A stretch of DNA of 64,000 nt from Purpureocillium takamizusanense (taxonomy: Eukaryota > Ascomycota > Sordariomycetes > Hypocreales > Ophiocordycipitaceae): positions 2,418,001 to 2,482,000 of the forward strand of contig NC_063069.1 in assembly GCF_022605165.1 (NCBI RefSeq). Direction: 5' to 3'. A model generated the notes under the pieces. It was not told the DNA's origin and searched no databases. It was given only the letters and a program-made list of their open reading frames with translations. How positions within the stretch are numbered: position 1 is the stretch's first letter; the number at the start of each line of letters is the position of its first letter. Positions 11,200 through 22,125 of the stretch are shown piece by piece. A program made the translations under genes and the position numbers.

Positions 11200-14100
11200 T
11201 CACGGGTGGACGCTGCGGCGCCACTGCTCCACGCGGTCCACGGACCCCGAGCTCGTGGGCATCGGCATCTGCATGGGCATCTGCATCCCCGTGCCCATCA
11301 TGTTGCCGCCGTAGACGCTCATGCCGGCGTTGCCGTTGTATAAGCCGCCCATGGCGTGCATGTTGCTGTAGGAGCCCATGCCGTTGGCGTTCCCATACGG
11401 GCCTGCGGCGTGGAGGTTGTTGAAAGAGCCCATGGCGTTGAGGTTGCCGTAGCTACCCATGGCGCTCAGGTTGTTGACGGAGCCCATAGCGTTGAGCCCA
11501 TTGTACGGCGCCATGGCATTCATGCCGCCCATGGCGTTGTAAACCGGCTGCTGCACCGGCCCGCCGAGCATGCTGCCGCTGTTGACCACCACGCTGGACC
11601 GGTTCCGAGAGCCGAAACCGTGCTGGGCGACGCCAGGCACCTTGAGCGACTGGCTCGAGCGCGCCCCGCGAAGCCCGATGCCACCGCTGCCGTCGTTGTA
11701 GGCGCCGCCCCGGAAGCCGCCGGACCGGTCAAACGTAGGCACGTTGAGCGTCTGGGGCATCTGCTCCCGCATGGCAGCCATCTTGGCGTCACGCAACCGG
11801 GCGGCGCGCTGCTCCTCCTCGGCGCGCAATTTCTGCTCCTGCAGCTGTGCCTCGTACGCATTCTTGGCCACTAGGAGGCTGGAGCCGCCTGTCCCGTCAT
11901 TGAACGCTCCGCCTCTGTAGCCCCCGGACCGGTCAACGCCGGGCACATCGAGCGTTTGCGGCATCTGCTTGCGCATGGCGGCCAGCTTGGCGTCGCGCTC
12001 CATGGCGCCGCGCGCGTCCTCAGCTCGCTGGGCCTGCTCCTGTGCGTGCACGTCGGGGACCTTCTGCGGGTGGGCCGCGAGGATGTTGGCCAGGCTCAGG
12101 CGGTTGCTGGCCTTTGGCTCCGCGTCACCAACAAGGTTGCCGTAGCTCATCTCGCGTTCGCGGGCGTCTTTCTCCGCCTGCAATCGTCGCCGGCGCTGCC
12201 CGAGGGTCTCATCCTCGCCACTCGCCGGCGCCGGCGCCGTGGCCCCCTTGCCCTCCGCAGCCTTGTCTTTGGCGTCGTCTAGGTCCCCGAACTGGCTCAG
12301 GAGCTCGGTAGAGAAGGTGCTGCTGACGGGGCGCGCCCGCGGGAGCTCGCTGCTGCTGTCCTTCCCTGTCAGGCGCAGTCTCCGCTCTTCGAGCGTCTCA
12401 CCCTCGACCTCCTCCTCCTCTGGAGCAGGGCTATGGCCCCTGGCCGAGGGAGACCGGTTCTGGGCGCCGCGATTAAAGGCGGGGAACGACATGACGCTCA
12501 TGCGGTTCGGCAGGAGCACGGTGGGGGGCTCCAGACCCTGGAGGCGCGCGCGGCGGTGGCTGAGCGGCTCGTTGTCTTCGAGTTCGCGGCGCTCCATGAG
12601 GCCCATGGGCCGCTCGAGGTCGGCCATGTTCTTGGCGCCTTGCTGCATGGCCGCCAGGACGGCCAGGGGCACGTCCTCGTCGTCGGAGCCGTTCTCGCCA
12701 GTGTGGGCGAGGGGATCCTCCCAGGCGAGGTTGACACGCTTCTTGTTGCGCTCTTTGCGCTGTTGCTCTGCGACCGTGTCCATCTCGAGGAGTGTCGCGT
12801 GCATGCCGTTGGCGAAGCCGGAACCGAGGTTCTTCTTCCGCTGCTGCTGCTCCTGCTTGCGCAACTGGAGCTCGGCGAGGAGCGTCGTCGGCGGGCCGTG
12901 GTACTCTTCTTCGTCCACTTCTTCTTGCTCCGAACCCTCTTCGGCGTTCTCGTCTGCCGCACCGACGCGAATTACATTGTCCGTGCTGTCACCCGCGGTG
13001 GACTTGCCGTTGGCGGCCTCTCCAGAGTCTTCTGTCCGGTCGAGGTCGGCCGGGCCGGCCACGGTATGCGGCCGCTTCTTCTCGTCTTCCTTGTGGCTGC
13101 TGGTGGCGCGCTTGCCGAGCCACATAAAGGACGAGCGCTTCTTGGGCTCCGGCGCCGGCGGCGCAAGCCCGGTGAGGGTCGCCGTGGACTGACGAGCCTT
13201 GTGCTTCTTGGTCTTGCCGTACACCTCGGGTCCCAGCGTGCCCCCGTGGAGGTGATCGGTGAAGGCGTTGACGGGCGCCTTGGCCGAGGCGTCGAGTATG
13301 CTGTCGAGCGTGGCCATGGCGGACCCGTCCTTGATCTCGACGTCGACGGCATTGGTCGGGGGCAGGTCGAAGAAGGCGCTCGCCCGAAGCTGCGGGGGCA
13401 GCTTGAGCAGCGCAGACATCCGAGACTTGCGCTTCTCGGCGTCGCTGTGAGACACTGGCCGCGCTTGGTCTGCAGCCGCATCAGGCTCAGCCGCCATCTC
13501 GTCCGCCCCGCTCTCCGACTTGGCCTCGTGATCGGCAAAGTCAAAGTGCGACAGGTCAAACGAGTTGCGCTGGCCCTCGACAGGATCGGGGAGGAATGAG
13601 GCCCGCTCGGGAGCCGCGGGTTTCCTGGTGAGGTTGTTGAGCTCAAAGGTCGAGCCTCTCTTATCGGGCGACGGAGGCAGGGGCGGCTGCGCGCCAAGGT
13701 CCATCATGGCGGAGAGGACCTGGGACCTCCGCTGGTTCCGCTGCGTCGCCTTGGGTCGGCTGGACAGCTTTGGGGGCAGGTTGAGCATGGCGGGGACACG
13801 GGCCGGGTAGTACAGCATCTGCTGTCCCGTTTCGGGGTCCAGGTACGACTGCGGCCGGACGCGTGGCGGACGCGGGGTCGGGAGCTCCGGCTCCATATCG
13901 GGGGGCACGTACAGGTCTTGCTCAACCTCGGGCTCCCAGTGCACGCCGTCGAAGTCGACAAAGGCGTCTTGGCACTGTTGAAAGGTGTTGTTCGAATGGG
14001 ACGTCGCTGGCCGCTGGTCGTCGTGGTCGCCGTCCTGGCTGACGACTCCGTTGGCAGACTGCTGCCCGGGCTGGCTATGGGGTGCGTTATGATACACGCT

Positions 14101-15462
14101 GTCTCCCAGCATTTCATGAAAGGCGGCCGTGCTCGGGACATCGTCGTCAATGGGCGGTATCCGCAGCTCGCTCTCGTCAATCTGGTCCTCGATTGGTGGC
14201 GCGTTGTCGGCCGCATCCAGGGCCTCACCGGTCAGGGCCACAGGCTCCGACTCTGAAATCTCGGCAAGAGACATCTTGGCAGAGCGGACGCTTCTCACCG
14301 ACGACTTTCCAGGGCCGTGCCGCGAGAGGATCGTGCCAATATCGATGTCGGGTCGGCCGGTCACCGAGGTCTGCGAGCCCGAGCGGAGGCGGCCCGTCGT
14401 GAGGGAGTGGTTGGGTGACATGACAAAGGCGGCGGGCGAGTAGCCGCCCTGGCGAGCGGCGATGTTGGTCGAGACGATGGACGACGAGGTGGAGAGGTGG
14501 CGCTTGACGGGGCCGGCGACGGAGGCGGTCTCGGAGCCGCTGTTGTAGAGGGCGTCGTGTGCGGCGTCGGACGAGGCGGCTCGGGCACTGGCCAGATGGG
14601 AGGAGCGTCTGCTGTCGCTCCGCTTCAATTCCCCGTGCAATTCTCGGATGGCATCGTCGATGGAGCTCGTCATGGATAGGCGCTCTGCGGTGGCTTCGAG
14701 ATGGGCGACGCTGCTGCCGACCGAGGCGACGGTGCGGAGCTTGGGGTCGGCGGTTGGCTGCCCAACCGAGACGGGCGTGGAGATGGGCTTGGGGTGGGCG
14801 ATCTTGGTGTCGGCCCTAACGCTGGCAGTGCGGAGGGGTTGGGCGTCGGAGAGGGGATGCTGTTGATTTTGATAAAGGTGAGGATGAGGGCGATGCTCGC
14901 CGTCGCCAGGGGGCGAGTCAACGTTTGTGTTTGTCATCGGGGGGAGGCGGTCCCGAGGCTCAGCGGCTGACGGTGGTGGCTCGTATCCATGGGCCCAGGT
15001 GGCGCGTGCACTGGGTCCCGGAGCCGAAATGAGCTGAGCGACGGCCTGCGAGCGTCGAGAATCGTCATCATTCCCGCCGCGACCCCCGGCCACGGCATCA
15101 ACAACAGGCGAGACAGCGGGCTCGGGCGTCTCTGCGGGCGACATGGTCGCGAAGAGGTCCGCCCCCGGCTTGCGTGCATCGCCGCCGCCGCCGCTGAGGC
15201 AGCCGTGAGCGCTGGCGCTGGCGCTGACGCTGATGTCGGTGGTTTTCTCGCCGCTAGACTTCGCTCCGCCCCGCCTCGACGGCGAGTCGAGGAACAGGCT
15301 CAGCGGCGTGGCGACTCGGTTGGTGACCGAGCGTATGGGCGGCGAACCGGGGCTCGTGGTCGCGGGCGGCGAGATCTCGAACGTTGCACCGCCGTCGTGC
15401 TGCGGTGCCGCTGTCGTGGCGGCGGCGGCGGCGGCTTCGTCAGAGGCCGTTGATGCCGCCAT
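11200..15462 (-). CDS. Large disordered conserved fungal protein with internal repeats, 1420 aa
   Basis: A single intron-free frame of 1421 codons on the minus strand. Most of the chain is low-complexity and predicted disordered (Ala/Ser/Pro/Asp/Glu-rich). A more conserved-looking core is LDPETGQQMLYYPARVPAML followed by NLPPKLSSRPKATQRNQRRS (about residues 540-580), which I recall from uncharacterised Pezizomycotina proteins. Three copies of an E-x-L-x2-RR-x-RL motif occur (about 963-975, 1020-1032, 1083-1095). Two copies of a roughly 36-residue unit containing QMPQTL, DRSGG and NDG follow (about 1157-1192 and 1224-1260). A run of nonapeptides of type NAMGSYGNL (about 1311-1377) precedes a Met/Gly tail ending VEQWRRSVHP. 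No catalytic domain or membrane segment is visible. Function unknown; a scaffold or assembly role is speculation. Confidence 0.82.
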   Translation of the reverse strand: MAASTASDEAAAAAATTAAPQHDGGATFEISPPATTSPGSPPIRSVTNRVATPLSLFLDSPSRRGGAKSSGEKTTDISVSASASAHGCLSGGGGDARKPGADLFATMSPAETPEPAVSPVVDAVAGGRGGNDDDSRRSQAVAQLISAPGPSARATWAHGYEPPPSAAEPRDRLPPMTNTNVDSPPGDGEHRPHPHLYQNQQHPLSDAQPLRTASVRADTKIAHPKPISTPVSVGQPTADPKLRTVASVGSSVAHLEATAERLSMTSSIDDAIRELHGELKRSDSRRSSHLASARAASSDAAHDALYNSGSETASVAGPVKRHLSTSSSIVSTNIAARQGGYSPAAFVMSPNHSLTTGRLRSGSQTSVTGRPDIDIGTILSRHGPGKSSVRSVRSAKMSLAEISESEPVALTGEALDAADNAPPIEDQIDESELRIPPIDDDVPSTAAFHEMLGDSVYHNAPHSQPGQQSANGVVSQDGDHDDQRPATSHSNNTFQQCQDAFVDFDGVHWEPEVEQDLYVPPDMEPELPTPRPPRVRPQSYLDPETGQQMLYYPARVPAMLNLPPKLSSRPKATQRNQRRSQVLSAMMDLGAQPPLPPSPDKRGSTFELNNLTRKPAAPERASFLPDPVEGQRNSFDLSHFDFADHEAKSESGADEMAAEPDAAADQARPVSHSDAEKRKSRMSALLKLPPQLRASAFFDLPPTNAVDVEIKDGSAMATLDSILDASAKAPVNAFTDHLHGGTLGPEVYGKTKKHKARQSTATLTGLAPPAPEPKKRSSFMWLGKRATSSHKEDEKKRPHTVAGPADLDRTEDSGEAANGKSTAGDSTDNVIRVGAADENAEEGSEQEEVDEEEYHGPPTTLLAELQLRKQEQQQRKKNLGSGFANGMHATLLEMDTVAEQQRKERNKKRVNLAWEDPLAHTGENGSDDEDVPLAVLAAMQQGAKNMADLERPMGLMERRELEDNEPLSHRRARLQGLEPPTVLLPNRMSVMSFPAFNRGAQNRSPSARGHSPAPEEEEVEGETLEERRLRLTGKDSSSELPRARPVSSTFSTELLSQFGDLDDAKDKAAEGKGATAPAPASGEDETLGQRRRRLQAEKDAREREMSYGNLVGDAEPKASNRLSLANILAAHPQKVPDVHAQEQAQRAEDARGAMERDAKLAAMRKQMPQTLDVPGVDRSGGYRGGAFNDGTGGSSLLVAKNAYEAQLQEQKLRAEEEQRAARLRDAKMAAMREQMPQTLNVPTFDRSGGFRGGAYNDGSGGIGLRGARSSQSLKVPGVAQHGFGSRNRSSVVVNSGSMLGGPVQQPVYNAMGGMNAMAPYNGLNAMGSVNNLSAMGSYGNLNAMGSFNNLHAAGPYGNANGMGSYSNMHAMGGLYNGNAGMSVYGGNMMGTGMQMPMQMPMPTSSGSVDRVEQWRRSVHP

Positions 15463-17632
15463 GGCGCTCGACGCCTTTATGGATGGGCTGCCGAGCGCAG
15501 GATGAAGGAGAGGCGGGGGTTTAAAAGGGCAGGTGGCCCTTTTTTCCAGTCGACGGCCTGGTATACAGGCAGGGTGGACAACGGATAGTATGGTGCTAAG
15601 TGCTACACATGAGCGTCAACGACGACCGTTGCCCTGCCCGACCTGGTAGTGGTGGTAGGCACGAGCTCGCTCGCTGGTAATGACACACGGGCTCCTGTCG
15701 AACGATGCCGCGCAGGTCTGGGGGTGGGGTGGTCCAAAAGGTGTATCGATCTGTCTGTGACGCTGCGTGATCAGTAGTCTCGTGACGGCCAGAGACATGA
15801 GCAGCGTCGCCGCCGGGGGGTGCGAGCTGGAGCCGGGACTGGCTCATTCCTCGCCAGGCCCGACGAGAAATGAAAGTCGTTGGAGCGCTCGTAGGGCAGG
15901 TGTGGCGCGTGCGGCCTAACGAGGGAGGGAACGCTTGGGCAGAAAGTAGAATGTACGTATGTGGAGGAACAGAGCCCGAACGATGCGTCGTCTGTCTGTT
16001 GGATCGCAGACAGGACAGGACAAGACAGGAGTTTTCGAGGGTTGGAGGGAAGAATGGGAAAAGGCGAGGCCGGTTCTTTTTTTTTTCTGGCCCGGGCCAG
16101 TCCTCTCAAAGGAAGCCGAGTTGGGCCAACGCCAAACACAGCCAAACAATGGGCTTGCTGCTCCCCCGATGCGGATGCGTGCGCCACAGATGGCAGGTCC
16201 TGACAGCGAGTCTCTTCCGAAAGAAAACAAACGCAACGGCAAAAACAAGGTCCTGCGATTTGCGTGCACGGGATGCACCTGGGCCTGTCCTTGGGGGGTC
16301 GCCTTGATGAGGAGGATCTGGGGGGGGGGGGGGGCGTGTTGTTTGTTGGATCCGAAAGGAAGGGGGTCGTTCCTTGTCGCAGGCTGGAACGCACGGTTGG
16401 CAGACCCAGAAATTGACTTTTTTTTGTTTGCGACGACGACTGGCGGGCAGGGGGACGGATGCGGCGCCGGGGTTTGCTGGGCCGCCTGGGTGCGGGATGG
16501 CTGCCCCGCGCGTGTGTGTGTGTGTGTGTGTGAGTGTGTGCCTGTGCCTGTGCCTGGCTGTAGCCTGTAGGTGCAGGTGGTGAAGTAGCGCAGCACAGCG
16601 CAGCGCGGGTCAGGGGCCGCAGAAGCAACCTATCTGACTGAACCTTACGAGTCGTCAATGTCCGAGTCGAGCGGCAGGGCGCAAGGACGCGTTCTTTTGC
16701 GCCGGCCGGACGGACGAGATGAATGAAATAGTAACTCAGTACGAGCAAGAGTCGCAGCCGGGCCCGCGCGGCTCCTTGTGGCTGCGGAGGGGACGAAAGA
16801 GGAGAGAGCGAACCCGAGGTCAATCAATGCCTGGATTCTTTCTCTTCCAACCCATCGCGTGCATCGCGCGCATCGCCTTGGCTCTCGGGCGGCGGGCGAG
16901 ATCGAGAACGGCCTCGTGGGCGGTTCCACCGCGGACACGGCCCCCTGTCGCGCTGGGCTGGGAGGGATGGAGGGATGCGGATGGATGCGGCGCCCCAGCG
17001 GGCAGTGGATTCAGTAACTTTAGGTACTTTTTTTGGTGGATGGACGACGGCAGTGGACCGCGCGTGGCAGGCAAGGCAGGGCAGTGGACTCTGGGCATGA
17101 GTCTAGGGCAGGATGGACAGGTAGGTAGTTAGCTGGAGCTAAACCTCATCCCTGCGAGGGATTCCATCGGTGGGCCAGCATGAGACGCTGCAACCTTGCC
17201 CAAACATAGGTACACTCTGCAGGCGCTGGGAAGGCCCGCTCCGCTGCCCGTCTGTCTATCAACCATGAATCACGACGACGCTTTGTATGTGTCATGTAGG
17301 TAGATGCTTTGTACGGGCCAAGGGCCGTCGTCGTCGTCGCCGTCGTCGTCGTCGTTGCAGTCCGGCACTTCCAAAACTGCCGGCCAAGTCTCGGGATGCA
17401 ACCGCGTCTGTCAGGTTCGTCCTTGTCGTCGCAGCATGCCGTGCTAGATCGATGCCGTGCAGTGCACACACACACTCACTCTCTCTCCCTCTCTAAATTA
17501 CCTACCTAGGTCGTACAGTACCTGCAAAGTACGACACGGTCGCACCACCGCTCGGCCAAGCTGCCGCCGCCCGACCTCCTGTCAATGTCGAAACCGACTA
17601 GGTACGACCCCAAGGTTAGTAGGTAAGGTAGC

Positions 17633-17874
17633 AAGCGGTGGACAGAAAAAGCGGCACCGCGAAATTCCTCGCCCCCTCTACTATAGACAGAACAGCTATA
17701 GAGGATAAGAAAAAGGAAGCTATAATCGTCGTTAAGGGACTTGATTAATATCGTACTAAAATAATGCGATTTTTTATTGCGCTTATCGTTATTTTCAAGG
17801 AGGATTTCTGCTACGCTTCGATCGTTTCGCCCGCAAAGTTGCAATTGCGGTGCCTCTTTTTCTTTCCACCGCTT
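17633..17874. mobile_element. MITE-like non-autonomous element with 28-bp terminal inverted repeats
   Basis: The left arm (17633-17660) begins AAGCGGTGGA and ends GGCACCGC. The right arm (17847-17874), reverse-complemented, is identical at 26 of 28 positions. The element is 242 bp and its interior (about 17690-17815) is distinctly A+T-rich inside a GC-rich spacer. TA dinucleotides flank both sides (17629-17630 and 17879-17880) but at unequal distance (2 and 4 bp), so the target-site duplication is not settled. There is no coding capacity. The likely source is a Tc1/mariner- or hAT-type parent; the interior may have been changed by repeat-induced mutation (inference). Confidence 0.65.
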
Positions 17875-18810
17875 TGGGTAGTAACGCCGGCCCGCGGTCC
17901 CCGTCTGCCGTATCTGCCATCCTAGTACCGCGCTCTGTTCGCCATTACGAGACGGCCGACGGGGCGCCTGCTCTGCTGCGAGCAAGATGTCAGCAGACGA
18001 GAACGTCGTGATACTGGAGATGCCTGCTAGTAGTAGGGAATTGATGCGTGTCGGCCGCACCAACGGACGGAGCGAATCGCTTCGGTGGGCCGGCCTCCTC
18101 CTCCTCCTCCTCCTTCCTCCCCTGAACCACCCTCCACCCACCCGCCGCCCACCCGCCTACCGACCGACCGACCGCCCATGGCATCCATGCCTAGGTACTA
18201 CTAACCCAGCGGCGGTGCCGTCGATGGAGTGAGTGCCAATCTCAAGCGGGATGCTGTTTTTAGGTTGCACCGCCTCAGGCCGGCGGGCTGCTGCGCCGCT
18301 ACCCTCCACTGTGCTTCACGAGACCCTCACAGCCTGTCTGTTGGTGCGTCGTAGCACCGCGTGGACGGACAGCTTCCTCGCTCGTACGTAGTACTGTAGG
18401 TACCTCGTACAGTGCCATGAGGAAGAACCGATGCACGAGCATTGCTTCCCCTGCTGCGAATGACACCCTCCAAGACTGGCGTCGCGCAGTCGCCCACATC
18501 GCGCGGCCCCGTCGCCAATCTCAACCTTCGTGTTCAAAGCTCGTCGTCACCTGCAAAGAAAGTCAATCACGGCGGTCCCGTCCAGCTGGGGAGCACGCAG
18601 GCAGCCCAGGGGAGACCGAGACGGGGCCGTTCCCCCGCGAGACTGGTCTGGTCTGGTCTGGTCTCTGCTCGACGCGGCGCCTCTTCAGGACTCGCTGCAG
18701 GTGCAAACGCAAACGCTAATCATGGGTAACAAGGTACCTACAGAAACAGTACGCACACGCGACATTGGCAACAACAACGTCTCGTCTGTCCGCCCGTCGT
18801 GGGCCCTCGG

Positions 18811-18868
18811 TTGCTTGCTTGCTTGCTTGCTTGCCTGCTTGCCTGCTTGCCTGCCTGCTTGCTTGCTT
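18811..18868. repeat. Tetranucleotide TTGC/CTGC microsatellite
   Basis: Uninterrupted period-4 repeat with TTGC and CTGC units in the large spacer. It creates the artificial Cys-Leu-Ala-rich frames seen in translation. Confidence 0.9.
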
Positions 18869-21800
18869 TGCATGTCCCTTCCCCCTGGGCGGCCTCTCTT
18901 CTGTCTCGCCTCTGCCCGTCTCGTCTCACGGGCGAGACCGACGACGACGACTCGGAACCGTCGACCTTCTTGCGTCCCGAGAGTCGCCCGTCGCCAACGA
19001 ATGGGCGCATTGCCTTGCCGCCTGCTTCAGCAGCGTCTCTGTCATTTCCATCACCCGCGCCAGTCAGCTGAGGCCGCAGACACCCGAGCTCAAGTGCCGC
19101 GCCCGGCAACCAGGCACGTATCGCGCTCCACGAGACAGACAAAGTCGCCGCCTCGCAGTCGCATCAGCCCACGCCCGTCTGTCTGTATGCCTGCCTACCT
19201 ACCCATGAATCAACTTGGGCGCAGCATGCGTCAGACAGCATGCAGGTATCGCAGCCAATCTCGGCACCCAAGCCAATGTCGTCGCCGCTGCGTGCTCGTA
19301 GCACTGCCGCTCTGTGCCTGTGTACGGCTGGCGTCGCATGCGTACGAACCTGTAGTTTCGTCCCATCTAGTATCCGTCCTGTGTCCGTAGATTGCGATGC
19401 TCTGCCGGCATGTGCATGCAGGGCGCGCCGTCTCGCGGTGCCACACGCCGTCGTCTTGTCACGGATGCCGTGTCACTCTCCTTCCCTTCTCTTTGATTGT
19501 GCCCGGCGCATCTCCGTCCGGAACCTGCATCGAGATCGCGTCTCCAGTCGCGAGGGCCGGTTCCTGGCGATCCGCCAATCTAGCCACGCATGACGGCAAC
19601 TAGGGCCACGCCAACGCGGATGCCGGCTTCGCGCCGCGCCTCTCGTGACGCCGGAAGGCGACGGCGGCGTCAAGCAAGCTCCATCAACTTCGACCTCCTC
19701 GTGCTCTTCTGCCCCTCCTTGATCATAGTGATCGTGCCTTGTCGTCCAAGCTGGGCGCATGAGGCTCATTGTGTTCCCGGGCGGAAGCACGAGCCAGCCT
19801 ACGGCTCGGTCTGCCGCGGTGGCGTTGTGTGGAGATGTCAGTGTCAAGTGTGGAGAGCAGGCGGCGGGAGATGGCGGAAGGCTAGAGGGGCGAACTGCAA
19901 GCACTTCAAGAGAGTCTCTACATGTTGACCTTGACAATTAAATTGGTGAGGCACATTTGACCAGTCGGACTCCGCACCAGTATGGTGTCACGCTGTCCTC
20001 CGTCCGTCTAGGAAACGAAGTGGTGAAGACGATTGGCACGCAAGCTACACGACGGCCCACGGTGGCGTGTCGGCAGTCGTGTTGGAACACCAGCATGGGG
20101 CCCACCGTCCAGCTTGGAGCGCATGCTTCGTAGAGTGGCCGCGGTTACTCATACCGCCGACAGCCACGAGGGAGTGGCGGGAATCCCAGATGACGGGACG
20201 GATATGTTGGACGCGGGCATTTGGTTTATACCCACCAAGGCCACGCAGTCCAGTCCGCGCACGAGACGTGGCTGGCGGAAAGCCATGCTCGCCATGAGGC
20301 GAAATGAGCTGGCGGCTCAGTCGCAGCTGCAAAGACAATCGCACAACGAGACGATATCGGCTGCAACGACCGCGCGCAATTTATGACAGAAGGGGAAGGG
20401 CCTCGCAGTATTGACAAGATTCTATGCATTCACATCATCGATGAATATAGGGTAGGAAGGTTGTCGACGCGGCATCGGACTGTAGGAGGATGCTTCCTTG
20501 GGTGTGCCCTCGCTTTGCTGAAGCCAACGAAGCGGTAACTAGGCCCTCTTCCACTTAGACGGGGCCAAAAAAAGGCCAGAGACCCTTGGATCATAAAATC
20601 GAAGCCAACGTCGTCTGCGAGATGCAAGATTGACGTAATTTGCCCGTCCCGACTCGCAGTGGCGACTAAGATTGCGGAGGATCTCGACTGAGGACAGAGT
20701 CGAACCGCCCAGTTCCTCACCGTCTGGCCTCTCCCAACCAACGTGATGTGATGGCCTTGCCCCACGATATGCCACCTTCCTGTCCAAGACCTGTGCTCCC
20801 AGTTCCATCAACAATCAATCATTGTCGGTGAAGCCAGCCAGCCTGCCAGCGTCCACCGACCACGGTGCGGTGGGATCACTAGCTGCTGACGCGGAAGGGT
20901 GCCGGGACCTGAAAGTGGTCGACTATCGACCCTGGCCGGGCCGCAATTGGGCGAGACTGGGTCTGCCGAGTCCCCCGAACCCTGAACCTGCAGGTAGGCA
21001 GCAGGTGTTTGTTTGTTGGGCCGCCCAGTTGTCCGTTGTCTTGCTCGAAACAAAGGGCGGGCGGGCGTTCTACCAGCGTCGAAAACGGTGGCGTCCATTC
21101 CTCGTGGTGGCACCAGCGTTCGGTTCGGGAAGCTCAGCGGGCAGCCCCAACACCACCGGGCGGCGCGCACCCGGCGAACAATGGAGAGACACGGCGGCCT
21201 GTTTCGGCGGCCGGCCGAGCATCTCGCGAGCGATCGCAGGCAATGATGTCAGCCCACCGGTAAAGGGCCATGGCGAGATGGGATACGGCATCTGCCATGT
21301 ATGATTGATGATGATGGTCGCCTGACGCTGGCGACAGAGTTTACGCCCAGGGCAGGCACAATGCCCTGAGAGTGTGCAGGATCGGCCAGTGAAAAACGGC
21401 CGCCAGGGACGTCGGCGTACCGGCACAGTGCGAATTAGGGCCACCATGTGAGATCCATGGATGCCCGCCGACGCGACTCGTGCCTCTTCTACTAATAAGC
21501 TGCTGGATGCCCTAGTCTGTACGCAGTGCAAGCTGAGGGCCGCCCTCGCCCCGCGTGCGGCACAGTGCAGACCACGTTGCTTTCCGCTCTCGGACTGTCC
21601 CTAGACCTAATCTGCACCCCACCACGATAGTACTGCCCCACTCCACTGGCAGAACGACTCAAGTCCGCCATGATTGCCATTCATCGTGAGCGGCCCAGGC
21701 CGGGCGGTCCCCGTTCAATAGACTGCCCAGCGCCGTTAGCTGTTATTTGTGCCCCCTGGCCTGTTTTCGCCTTGTGCAAGATTCCATCGTCGACCGAACC

Positions 21801-21898
21801 GCTGCTCGCCTCGTCCACCGCACCGCACCGCACCGCAACGCAACGCACTCGACCCTCGTCCAACGTCCAACGTCTGCAATTTGATTTCCGTCCGTCCT

Positions 21899-21930
<32 letters not shown>

Positions 21931-22125
21931 TTCGACGCAGAAGCCACCGATATCGCCCGAGCTGAAGCATGACCGCTGTGTAGCAGCTGGAACCCCCTCC
22001 TCTCTCTCCACCATTGTTGCGCGACCCAACAGAACGGGCCCCCTTTGGTTGTTGAGACTTGACGGTGGCTGTGACGACGACGACGACGACGACGACGACG
22101 GGGCAGCACCGCGCCGTCCGCGACA

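Larger units (their letters stand above)
15463..22125. promoter_or_regulatory. 6.7-kb gene-free interval between two divergent genes
   Basis: No protein gene is supportable. Long frames here are composed of simple repeats. It contains a G16 tract (about 16319-16334), a (TG)n run (16510-16532), a MITE-like inverted-repeat element (17633-17874), a TTGC/CTGC repeat (18811-18868), GGTACC sites at 18399 and 18733, (TGGTC)n at 18641-18665, (CACCG)n at 21815-21848, a GCC run (21905-21930), and an ACG run (about 22076-22101) just before the next start codon. Such a long spacer in a compact fungal genome suggests long leaders, a non-coding transcript or an eroded gene or transposon. Confidence 0.5.

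Noticed and set aside
15771..16823. 350-codon minus-strand frame in the large spacer
   Set aside because: Dominated by (TG)n, poly-G and poly-T translation; no family features.
18530..19390. 286-codon + frame with repeated Cys-Leu-Ala
   Set aside because: The pattern comes from the TTGC microsatellite.
20690..20790. tRNA-like T-arm (GGTTCGACTC) on the minus strand
   Set aside because: The T-stem can pair with wobbles, but no matching 5' acceptor or D-arm exists upstream.
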